25,270 bases of DNA from JBHHZI01 sp046757965 (GTDB taxonomy: Bacteria > Acidobacteriota > Polarisedimenticolia > SMYD01): NCBI GenBank assembly GCA_046757965.1, contig JBHHZI010000032.1:1-25270 (forward strand), read 5' to 3'. The notes beneath the pieces were generated by a model that searched no databases, had not been told where the DNA came from, and saw nothing but the letters and a program-made list of their open reading frames with translations. Position 1 is the first letter of the stretch; each line of letters begins with the position of its first letter. A program made the position numbers and the translations under genes. Shown here piece by piece: positions 1-6,622 of this stretch.

Positions 1-88
1 GGGCCCACACGGGCGACCGGCCCTCCCGGCGCGCCTCGAGGAGGTCGGCAGCCTCCCGGCAATCGATCCGGCGGCCGGTCCGGTTCAA
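1..88 (-). CDS. Probable N-terminus of a zinc-finger anti-sigma factor (cut by window edge)
   Basis: A reading frame opens at a TTG whose last two bases are shared with the sigma factor's TGA stop (TTGA overlap). It stays open to the window edge for 29 codons. The peptide begins MNRTGRRIDCREAADLLEAR. A Cys followed by an amphipathic Glu/Leu helix resembles the start of putative zinc-finger anti-sigma proteins, whose usual beginning is M-x-C-R-E. Anti-sigma genes are commonly co-translated directly after their ECF sigma gene, which fits the overlap. Only the first Cys is visible; the expected HxxxCxxC motif would lie outside the window. The identity is inferred from position and a short stretch of sequence. 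A chance open frame in GC-rich DNA is the alternative. Confidence 0.42.
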   Translation of the reverse strand, partial: MNRTGRRIDCREAADLLEARREGRSPVWA

Positions 89-666
89 GATCCCGTCTCC
101 TCTCCACCGGACCCGTACTCCGGGAAGTGCGCCGCGAGACCGCGGCGGAGAATCTTGCGAGCCTGATGTAGGTGATTTCGCACGGTCGAGGGGGTGACCT
201 CCAGGATCTCGGCGATCTGCGCCGTGTCCAGGTCGTTCATTTCCCTGAGCACGAAGACGGCCCGTTGTTTCGGAGAGAGCCGGGCCGCCAGTCGGAGGAA
301 GATGCGCTGGATCTCGCCGGCACGCAGGATCTCGGCTGGACCCGCCGACGGGTCCGCGCCGTCGAAGGCCGGTAGCGAGGCGACACCGAGATCCGGGCGG
401 GCGCGACGGCGGCGAACCAGATCGATGGCGCGATTGATGGTGATCCGGTAGAGCCAGGTGTCGAAGCGCTGCGCGGCCTGGTAACGCGGCAAGACGTCCC
501 ATAGACGGATGAAGACCTCCTGCGCCACATCCCGTGCATCCTCCTCGCTCCCTACGACCTGGTAGGCCGTCCAGAAAACACGCCCCTGCCTGCTCCTCAC
601 CAGGCACGCGAACGCCTCGCGGTCGCCCGCCGCCGCCTCCCTGATGAGCCGCGCCTCGTCCGTCAT
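85..666 (-). CDS. ECF-type RNA polymerase sigma factor (sigma-70 family)
   Basis: This 193-residue protein would direct RNA polymerase to a small regulon. Sigma region 2 spans about residues 8-90 and shows the DAxDVAQEVFIRLW-type helix and the FDTWLYRITINRAID segment that contacts the -10 element. Region 4 spans about residues 118-175, with LSPKQRAVFVLRE and a helix-turn-helix (TAQIAEILEVTPSTVRNHLHQAR) that reads the -35. There is no region 1 or 3, as usual for ECF factors. I chose the ATG at 664-666. A GTG at 709-711 would add 15 residues that are not sigma-like, and its purine-rich stretch directly abuts the start. A likely anti-sigma frame follows with a TTGA overlap. The gene lies 157 bases after thiL and has repeats in its upstream region. 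The ECF subgroup and target genes cannot be told from this sequence. Confidence 0.92.
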   Translation of the reverse strand: MTDEARLIREAAAGDREAFACLVRSRQGRVFWTAYQVVGSEEDARDVAQEVFIRLWDVLPRYQAAQRFDTWLYRITINRAIDLVRRRRARPDLGVASLPAFDGADPSAGPAEILRAGEIQRIFLRLAARLSPKQRAVFVLREMNDLDTAQIAEILEVTPSTVRNHLHQARKILRRGLAAHFPEYGSGGEETGS

Positions 667-772
667 CGTTCTTGCACGTCCTGCCAGGCGAGGCGGGCAC
701 TTCGGGTCCACCTCTCGATACGTCGTTGCGGGACCTCGCGTCTAGTCCGGAACCGCCGCGCCGCGCCCCACC

Positions 773-799
773 TCTCGACTCACCGCGCGGAAGTCGAGA
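773..799. repeat. 8-bp inverted repeat upstream of the sigma gene
   Basis: TCTCGACT at 773-780 and AGTCGAGA at 792-799 are perfect inverted arms around an 11-base loop, in the gap between thiL and the sigma gene. No T-run follows on either strand, so a rho-independent terminator is not well supported. A protein-binding operator for the sigma gene is possible. An 11-base direct repeat, CCACCTCTCGA, occurs at 708-718 and 768-778, and its second copy runs into this palindrome. Confidence 0.5.
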
Positions 800-823
800 C
801 GCTACAAGGGGATGCGAGGAGAG

Positions 824-1864
824 TCAAGGAGACGAGAAATGCGTGAATGCGGGTTCGGGAAGAGGTTCCAGCCCGGCGTCGGTGCGCAGCCTCAGGCCCG
901 CATCCACAGGCTCCAGCTCTCCCACGACGGTGAGATCATCTGCGAGAGCCTCACCGGCCGTCTCCAGGTGCCGGCCACAGACCAGCAGCCGGTAGTCCTC
1001 GCCGCCGGCCAGCGATGCCACCACCGGATCCTGCCCCAGCGCGTCGAAGATGAGCCTGGCGGCCGGCGCCACCGGCACCCGTGCCGCGTCGATGCGCGCC
1101 CCGCATCCGGATGCCTCGCAGAGCCGGGCCAGATCCCGCGACAGCCCATCGCTCAGATCGACCCCCGCGCTGACGGCGCCGGGGAGTCTCGTCCCCAGGT
1201 CGACCTCGGGCTCCGGTTCGAGATGGGCTCTCAGGGCCTGGCCGGCCAGCACCGGATCGATGAGACGGGTGCCTCCTCTTGTCGGGGGCCTCGGCCCCTC
1301 GTCGGTCCAGCGCCAGCCATCCTCGAGAAGAGCCAGACCCGCCGCGGCCCCGCCCAGTGAACCGCTGACCGCGATGGCATCTCCCGGCTGCCCACCCACC
1401 CGGCGCACGGCGGTCTGCTCCCGGCCGATCCGGCCAATGGCGCTGACGCCGACATGCAACCGGGGACTGACGACGGTGTCCCCGCCTGCGAGGCCGACCC
1501 CATGTCTCGAGGCGAGCTGCGCCAGGCCGTCCGCCAGGGCATCCAGGTCGGCCACCGGCCAGGCGGCGGGAAGCCCCAGGTCGAGAAGAAACAGCTCCGG
1601 AGTCGCTCCCATGGCCGCCAGGTCCGAGAGGCTCACCGCCAGAACCTTGTGACCGAGCGAGCGGGCGGGCATCCAGCACCGGCGAAAGTGCACATCCTCG
1701 ATGAGGACATCCGTGGTGAAAACCAGACGATCCCCGGCGCCGAAGACCGCCACCGCCCCGTCGTCACCGATCCCGCACTCCAGGCGTCCATGGGGATCCA
1801 TCCTGCCCACGCGGTCGGCAAGGCGCTGGATGATGCCGCTCTCGCCTAGCCGCCCGACGGTCAT
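824..1864 (-). CDS. thiL: Thiamine-monophosphate kinase
   Basis: ThiL phosphorylates thiamine monophosphate with ATP to give thiamine diphosphate, the last step of cofactor synthesis in the cytoplasm. The 346-residue protein has the family's PurM/AIRS-like layout. An N-terminal GDDGAV (33-38) is followed by the metal-binding TTDVLIEDVHF (50-60), then DLAAMGATP, GGDTV, a DLSDGLSRDL motif in the second half and a GGEDYRLL motif near the C-terminus. Length and motif order match the family. Its ATG shares ATGA with the lon stop codon, so it is probably translationally coupled to lon. No other thiamine genes lie nearby, so its place in this chaperone/protease operon looks like housekeeping co-transcription. 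Confidence 0.95.
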   Translation of the reverse strand: MTVGRLGESGIIQRLADRVGRMDPHGRLECGIGDDGAVAVFGAGDRLVFTTDVLIEDVHFRRCWMPARSLGHKVLAVSLSDLAAMGATPELFLLDLGLPAAWPVADLDALADGLAQLASRHGVGLAGGDTVVSPRLHVGVSAIGRIGREQTAVRRVGGQPGDAIAVSGSLGGAAAGLALLEDGWRWTDEGPRPPTRGGTRLIDPVLAGQALRAHLEPEPEVDLGTRLPGAVSAGVDLSDGLSRDLARLCEASGCGARIDAARVPVAPAARLIFDALGQDPVVASLAGGEDYRLLVCGRHLETAGEALADDLTVVGELEPVDAGLRLRTDAGLEPLPEPAFTHFSSP

Positions 1865-4335
1865 GGTTCGTCGGAGCCCCGCGTTCTCATGGCGCGTGTG
1901 CTGCGCTTGCGAACCGGGCTCGCCACCGCCGCGCGACCGCCTCGCCGCCGGGGCGACCCGGCGATTCGTGTTGTCTTCCTCGAGAGCGGCAGCAGCGCCA
2001 CGTCGAGCACCTGGCTCACATCACTCACGAAGATGATGTCGAGATCGGGACGCAGCGACACCGGGATCTCCTCGATGTGTGCCCGGTTCGCGGCGGGCAG
2101 GAGGACGGCCTTCATGGACATCCGGCGCGCCGCAAGGACCTTCTCCTTGATGCCACCGACCGGCATGACGTGGCCACGCAAGGTGATCTCGCCGGTCATC
2201 GCCAGATCGTGCCGGATGCGTCGCCCGGTCAGGGCGCTGATCAGGGCCGTGGCCATGGTGATTCCGGCTGAAGGCCCATCCTTCGGAATGGCCCCCTCCG
2301 GCACATGGATATGGATGTCCTGCCGGGCGAAGTCGTCATCACTCAGACCGAGCGACGCCGCCCTGGACCGCGCGTAGGAGAGCGCGGCCCGGGCCGATTC
2401 CTGCATGACGTCGCCGAGGTGACCGGTGAGGATCAGCCGCCCTTTGCCGGCCATCGTGGACGCTTCCACGAACAGGACCGCACCCCCGCTGGGGGTCCAC
2501 GCCAGCCCGACGACCACGCCGACACGGTCCTCGGTGAGCAGTTCCTCCGGAATTGCCGGTGGCACGCCGAGAAGTTTTCTGGCCCGGGTCTCGGTGATGC
2601 GCGTGCACCCCTTGGCACCCTCGGCGATGCGGCGTGCGACCTTGCGACAGATTCTCGACACCTGCTGCTCGAGCCGGCGCAAGCCGGCTTCTCTCGTGTA
2701 GCCGGAGATCACGCGCCGCAGCGCCTTGTCATCGAAGGTGATCTTGCGCGGCGTCAAGCCGTTCTCCTTGACCTGACGGGGAACGATGTGTTGCCGCGCG
2801 ATCTCGAGCTTCTCCTCCTCGGTGTAACCGGAGAGCTCGATCAGTTCCATGCGGTCACGGAAAGCCGGGTGTACCGGCTCGATCATGTTCGCCGTAGCAA
2901 GAAACATGATGCGCGACAGGTCCACCGGTATTCCCATGTAATGGTCCCGGAACGCATGGTTCTGCTCGGGATCGAGTACCTCGAGCAGGGCGGCCGCCGG
3001 GTCTCCGCGGTGATCCGCACCGATCTTGTCGATCTCGTCCAGCAGGAGAACGGGGTTGCTCGTGCCGGCCTGGTGGAGTCCCTGGACGATGCGGCCGGGC
3101 ATCGCACCGATGTAGGTCCGGCGATGGCCGCGGATCTCCGCCTCGTCACGCACGCCCCCCAGGGAGATGCGCACGAACTTCCGACCGAGGGTCCGGGCGA
3201 TCGATCGACCCAGCGATGTCTTGCCCACGCCAGGCGGTCCGACGAAACAGAGCACCGGACCGCGCATCTTCGGGTTGAGCTGACGCACCGCCAGAAACTC
3301 GAGAATACGCTCCTTGACCGCTTCCAGGCCGTAGTGGTCCTCGTCCAGAACCCGGGACGCCGCGCCGATGTCGAGGTTGTCGTCGGTGGTCGTGAGCCAC
3401 GGGAACTCGATGAGCCAGTCGAGATACGAGCGCACCATTGCCGTCTCGCCACTCTCCGGATTCATCCGCTCGAGCTTGCGGATCTGCGTCTCGACCTCCT
3501 TGATCACGTTGTCGGGCAGATCGGCCTCCCGGGCTTTCGTCCGGATCGTGGAGATCTCATCCGACCATTCGTTCCCCTCGCCGAGTTCCAGCTGGATCGC
3601 TTTCAACTGCTGCCTGAGAAAGAACTCTCGCTGGGAACGGTCCATCTCCTCGCGGGCGACCGTGTTGATCTCCTGCTGCATGGTCAGGAGCTGCAGCTCG
3701 CGCGACAGGAAGCTGTTCACCTTGCGCAGGCGTTCCAGTGGCTTCGTGGAGGTCAAGACGTCCTGCGCGTCGCTGATGTTGAGATCCAGATTCGACGCCA
3801 CCAGATCGGCGAGGCGCCCGGGATCCTCCAGGTTGCTGGCGATCACCATCACTTCCGAGGAGATCGACTTTCCCATCTCGGAAGCATTCTCCATCGCCTT
3901 CTTCACCGACCGCATCAGGGCCTGCTGCTCAAGGTCCGGCTCACCAGCCGGCTTCTCGACGATCCGCCGGATCGATGCCTCGAGATAGGGGAGCCCCTTG
4001 CCGAAGGAATGGACCTGGGCACGGGCCACTCCCTGCACGAGAACCCGCACTCTCTCGTCGGGAAGTTTCAGCAGCCGCATGATCACGGCGACCGTTCCCA
4101 CGCGGTACAGGTCGCGCGGCTTCGGCTCATCGATCGCGGCATCCTTCTGGGAGAGAAGAAGAATCATTCTGTTGGCCGTCAGCGCATGATCGACGGCGTT
4201 GATCGAGATATCGCGGGCAATCGACAGCGGCATGATGATGAACGGGTAGATCACCACGTCGCGCAGCGGCAGAACCGGGAGCCGGTTCGGGATCTCGATG
4301 TGCTCGTCGGACATCTCGGCTGGGTCGTCCGGCAT
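1861..4335 (-). CDS. lon: ATP-dependent protease La (Lon)
   Basis: Lon unfolds and degrades damaged or short-lived regulatory proteins in the cytoplasm as a hexamer. The 824-residue product has a LON substrate-binding N-domain (about 18-210), a coiled-coil segment (about 215-305), an AAA+ module with Walker A GPPGVGKT (366-373) and Walker B LLLDEID (430-436), and a C-terminal protease domain. The catalytic dyad is Ser689 in PKDGPSAG and Lys730 in GGIKEKVL. I chose the ATG at 4333-4335 because GGAG lies 7 bases upstream and the start falls 4 bases after the hsp20 stop. A second ATG at 4312-4314 is possible. The last 40 or so residues, after the protease fold, are very Arg-rich and end GSDEP, which is longer than the E. 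coli type. The stop overlaps the thiL start. Pairing with hsp20 suggests a protein-quality-control unit. Confidence 0.98.
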   Translation of the reverse strand: MPDDPAEMSDEHIEIPNRLPVLPLRDVVIYPFIIMPLSIARDISINAVDHALTANRMILLLSQKDAAIDEPKPRDLYRVGTVAVIMRLLKLPDERVRVLVQGVARAQVHSFGKGLPYLEASIRRIVEKPAGEPDLEQQALMRSVKKAMENASEMGKSISSEVMVIASNLEDPGRLADLVASNLDLNISDAQDVLTSTKPLERLRKVNSFLSRELQLLTMQQEINTVAREEMDRSQREFFLRQQLKAIQLELGEGNEWSDEISTIRTKAREADLPDNVIKEVETQIRKLERMNPESGETAMVRSYLDWLIEFPWLTTTDDNLDIGAASRVLDEDHYGLEAVKERILEFLAVRQLNPKMRGPVLCFVGPPGVGKTSLGRSIARTLGRKFVRISLGGVRDEAEIRGHRRTYIGAMPGRIVQGLHQAGTSNPVLLLDEIDKIGADHRGDPAAALLEVLDPEQNHAFRDHYMGIPVDLSRIMFLATANMIEPVHPAFRDRMELIELSGYTEEEKLEIARQHIVPRQVKENGLTPRKITFDDKALRRVISGYTREAGLRRLEQQVSRICRKVARRIAEGAKGCTRITETRARKLLGVPPAIPEELLTEDRVGVVVGLAWTPSGGAVLFVEASTMAGKGRLILTGHLGDVMQESARAALSYARSRAASLGLSDDDFARQDIHIHVPEGAIPKDGPSAGITMATALISALTGRRIRHDLAMTGEITLRGHVMPVGGIKEKVLAARRMSMKAVLLPAANRAHIEEIPVSLRPDLDIIFVSDVSQVLDVALLPLSRKTTRIAGSPRRRGGRAAVASPVRKRSTRAMRTRGSDEP

Positions 4336-4339
4336 GCGT

Positions 4340-4786
4340 CTACTCCGTCTCGATGGGGATGGGAATGGCCTCGCCGCGCCGATTGGCGACACGAGGGAAG
4401 GTCACGGTCAGCAGACCCTCGCGGAGGATCGCCTTCGCGTGATGGGTGTTGACGGGCTGCGGCAGCAGAATGGTTCGTGAGAAGCGCCCGTGGCCGCGTT
4501 CGAGGCACTGGTAACGCGCGCCGTCGACGGTCGCCGCACGCGGTTTCTCCCCGCTGACGATCAGTTGCCCGCGGCCCACGGCAAGTTGCACGTTGTCCGG
4601 TCCGACACCCGGTAGATCCACCATGACCACGATATCGTCCCCGGTCTGGATGACATCCGAGCCCGGAGTCCATCCGGAAGCCGCCTTGACCGACTCCTCC
4701 GGCGAGACCTCGAGAAAAGACTCGAAGATCTTGTTCACCTCGTTCTGCAGGCGCGCCATCTCGACGAATGGTCCGAATACCTTCAA
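4340..4786 (-). CDS. Small heat-shock protein, Hsp20/alpha-crystallin family
   Basis: This 148-residue protein is an ATP-independent holdase that keeps unfolding proteins soluble. The N-terminal arm (about 1-38) contains MARLQNEVNKIFESF, typical of bacterial Hsp20. The alpha-crystallin domain (about 40-135) includes the VMVDLPGVGPDNVQLAV and LIVSGEK strands and the conserved F-x-R-T-I-x-L-P segment. The G-L-L-T-V motif follows, and the C-terminal tail has the I-P-I-P element used in oligomer contacts. I place the start at a TTG (4784-4786) because a near-perfect GGGAGGAGG lies 5 bases upstream. A frame opening at 4813 would read through that ribosome site, and ATG 4757-4759 would remove part of the arm. 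The gene is followed after 4 bases by lon. I saw no CIRCE element or clear heat-shock promoter in the 46 bases upstream, so it may depend on the upstream promoter. Confidence 0.93.
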   Translation of the reverse strand: MKVFGPFVEMARLQNEVNKIFESFLEVSPEESVKAASGWTPGSDVIQTGDDIVVMVDLPGVGPDNVQLAVGRGQLIVSGEKPRAATVDGARYQCLERGHGRFSRTILLPQPVNTHHAKAILREGLLTVTFPRVANRRGEAIPIPIETE

Positions 4787-4791
4787 CGTTG

Positions 4792-4800
4792 CCTCCTCCC
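4792..4800 (-). promoter_or_regulatory. Strong ribosome binding site that fixes the hsp20 TTG start
   Basis: GGGAGGAGG on the minus strand ends 5 bases before the TTG at 4784-4786. It is the best Shine-Dalgarno match seen in the window and argues for the rare TTG start over upstream or downstream alternatives. Confidence 0.75.
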
Positions 4801-4832
4801 GCCGGCCGATCAAATGTCCCGGGCGTGTCTGT

Positions 4833-5309
4833 TCAGCGGTCCTCGGGACCGGATTTTTCCTTCTCCAGAAGGCCCTTCAATTCCAGCATGAACTGATTGA
4901 CGTCCTCAAAGCGCCGGTAGACCGACGCGAAGCGCACGTACGCCACCTGGTCGATCTCTCGCAGGCGGTTCATCACCTGCTCTCCGATGCGAGCCGTCTC
5001 GATCTCACGGCTGGGCGCCTCGTGCATGAGGGCCTCGACCGAGTTCACGATGTCATCGAGCACCTCCATCCCCACCGAACGTTTTTCCACCGCCTTGACC
5101 AGTCCCGACATCAGCTTGGCCCGCTCGAACACCTCCCGGCTGCCGTCGCGCTTGATCACCATGAACGGGATGTCCTCGATCCGTTCGTACGACGTGAATC
5201 GCTTGTTGCACGCGAGACACTCCCGCCGGCGCCGGATCACGGCTCCCGCCTTTCCTTCGCGGGAATCCACCACCCGGTCCTGGGTCCGGGAGCAGAAGGG
5301 ACATTTCAC
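4833..5309 (-). CDS. nrdR: Transcriptional repressor NrdR
   Basis: NrdR is the zinc/ATP-cone repressor of ribonucleotide reductase genes and senses ATP/dATP levels. The 158-residue protein starts VKCPFC. Its zinc ribbon ligands are Cys3, Cys6, Cys31 and Cys34 (CPFC and CLAC), followed by an ATP-cone domain from about residue 49 to 139 (PFMVIKRDGSREVFER, then LREIDQVAYVRFASVYRRF). Length is normal for the family. The start is a GTG that shares GTGA with the stop of the preceding membrane-protein gene. The same frame stays open far upstream, antisense-free but in the wrong frame of the flippase gene. Those upstream codons are not part of NrdR, because the family begins exactly at the M/V-x-C-P-x-C motif. 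No nrd genes or NrdR boxes were recognised in this window. Confidence 0.96.
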   Translation of the reverse strand: MKCPFCSRTQDRVVDSREGKAGAVIRRRRECLACNKRFTSYERIEDIPFMVIKRDGSREVFERAKLMSGLVKAVEKRSVGMEVLDDIVNSVEALMHEAPSREIETARIGEQVMNRLREIDQVAYVRFASVYRRFEDVNQFMLELKGLLEKEKSGPEDR

Positions 5310-6445
5310 GTGCGCGGCCTCTCGATGCCGAGGGCGGCACCGCCGGCCACCCGGGGTTCTTCCTCCGCCGGCATGGCGCTCCGGCCCGGCTCGCCCGGCT
5401 GCTCGCCATCCGCCTCGGAGGGGGCGCCGTGCCCGGAGGCACCGGCGTGGCTCTCCGGCCGCGACCGCACGAGCTCCCGCACCGAGACGCCGTCGCGGGC
5501 GATCACCCAGCTCCCCAGGAGGATCGCCGGCAGGACCGACACGAGATGCAGGACGAGAATCGATGTGACGGCAACGGTCTGGCCGACCCCGAGGACCTGG
5601 ACCAGTGCAAACCGCCCGGCGGCGTGATAGCCACCCACCCCGCCGGGCAAGGGCATGGCGATGCCGAGCGCCAGGAACGGGATCACCACGAACGACGCCA
5701 CGTAGGGCAGGTCGATCCCAAAGGCACGGACGCCACAGAAGACCTGGGCGCAGAGGACCAGCCAGATGACGATCGATTGCAGACCGGCCCCCGCCAGTCC
5801 GCGGCCGCTCTCCAGCACACCCAGACCATCCATGATCCCGTGGGTCCACCGGGCCAGGCCACCGCGGTAGATCTGCGCATCCTCCGGCCGGATGCCCTTC
5901 TTGCGACGTCGGCGGGCCAGAAGAGCCAGGATGCCGAAGACGGCCACGATGACGCCTCCGGCGATGACTCCACGGGTTCGCATCGGGCCATGAAAGCCGG
6001 GCGCCAGGGCACCGGGTCCCGACACAGGACCCATCAGGAAGTACGACACCAGCAGGACCGCGATGGCCCCGGCGTCGAGCAGGCGATCCAGCCCGACGGT
6101 CATCAAGGTCCCCGCGAAGGGCAGGCGTTCGCGCCGGGCCAGGTAGGCAGGACGCACGATCTCCCCCACTCGGGTCACGAGGAAGGTCACGGCATAACCG
6201 GCCAGCACGGCATCCAGCAGGGATCGATACGGAACATGCGGCCGGATCGGCGTCATCAGCAACCTCCACCGCCAGGCCCGGAGAGCGTAATGGGCCAGCG
6301 TGAAGAACAGAGCGCCGGCCATCCACCACCCGTTCATCTGCCGCAAGGCCGCGATGACCCCGGCGGCGTCCACCTGGCCGAAGAACCAGGCGAGCAGTCC
6401 AGCCGCGACCGCCAGGATGGCTGTCACCTTCACGATCTGTTTCAC
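5306..6445 (-). CDS. Flippase-like integral membrane protein (LPG synthase TM family)
   Basis: This is a polytopic inner-membrane protein of about 379 residues. It resembles the transmembrane region of lysylphosphatidylglycerol synthases and AglD/UPF0104-type proteins. Features of that family include an early W-R-W-R-L-L after the first helices, a conserved G-E-I-V-R-P-A-Y-L segment, the V-G-L-D-R-L-L-D helix, and a late P-L-P-G-G-V-G-G-Y-H loop. I count about seven to eight hydrophobic segments. There is no C-terminal soluble synthase domain. Instead the last 60 or so residues are hydrophilic and probably disordered. The substrate is unknown; lipid or glycolipid translocation is a family-level inference. 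The GTG start at 6443-6445 has only a weak GAGAG upstream, and another GTG nine bases earlier is equally possible. The stop overlaps the nrdR start. Confidence 0.82.
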   Translation of the reverse strand: MKQIVKVTAILAVAAGLLAWFFGQVDAAGVIAALRQMNGWWMAGALFFTLAHYALRAWRWRLLMTPIRPHVPYRSLLDAVLAGYAVTFLVTRVGEIVRPAYLARRERLPFAGTLMTVGLDRLLDAGAIAVLLVSYFLMGPVSGPGALAPGFHGPMRTRGVIAGGVIVAVFGILALLARRRRKKGIRPEDAQIYRGGLARWTHGIMDGLGVLESGRGLAGAGLQSIVIWLVLCAQVFCGVRAFGIDLPYVASFVVIPFLALGIAMPLPGGVGGYHAAGRFALVQVLGVGQTVAVTSILVLHLVSVLPAILLGSWVIARDGVSVRELVRSRPESHAGASGHGAPSEADGEQPGEPGRSAMPAEEEPRVAGGAALGIERPRT

Positions 6446-6504
6446 GGTGGCCACTCTCGTCCCGTCTGGCGCGAAACGCCGGAATCCGCCCCTGGAGCAG
6501 AGCC

Positions 6505-6533
6505 ATCTTACGGTCTGATCTGTCCCCCTGCAA
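6505..6533 (-). promoter_or_regulatory. Candidate sigma-70 promoter for the flippase-nrdR-hsp20-lon-thiL run
   Basis: On the minus strand a TTGCAG (-35, 6528-6533) is separated by 17 bases from TAAGAT (-10, 6505-6510), about 60 bases before the flippase-like start. The -10 matches four of six consensus positions and the -35 three of six. It lies in the 177-base gap after the chemotaxis receptor. This is a motif reading only. Confidence 0.35.
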
Positions 6534-6622
6534 GGCAAGCCGTGTCGGTCAAGTTACTGACCATCCGGGGCTTGTCGCGCCGCGGGTCGATGGGTCACGC
6601 GGTCTTCGACCGACCGGATCGC

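Noticed and set aside
800..827. TTGACT with a 17-base spacer to TAGCGT as a sigma-gene promoter.
   Set aside because: The -10 matches only three consensus positions and the site overlaps the thiL stop, so I did not list it as a feature.
2305..4452. Plus-strand open frame of 715 codons opposite lon.
   Set aside because: It lies wholly antisense to a lon gene with every catalytic motif intact. It shows no family motif of its own and is explained by GC-rich codon structure.
5310..6533. Upstream continuation of the NrdR frame, suggesting a fusion protein.
   Set aside because: The upstream part is an out-of-frame reading of the flippase-like gene, and NrdR proteins start at the zinc ribbon. The GTGA overlap gives a natural start.
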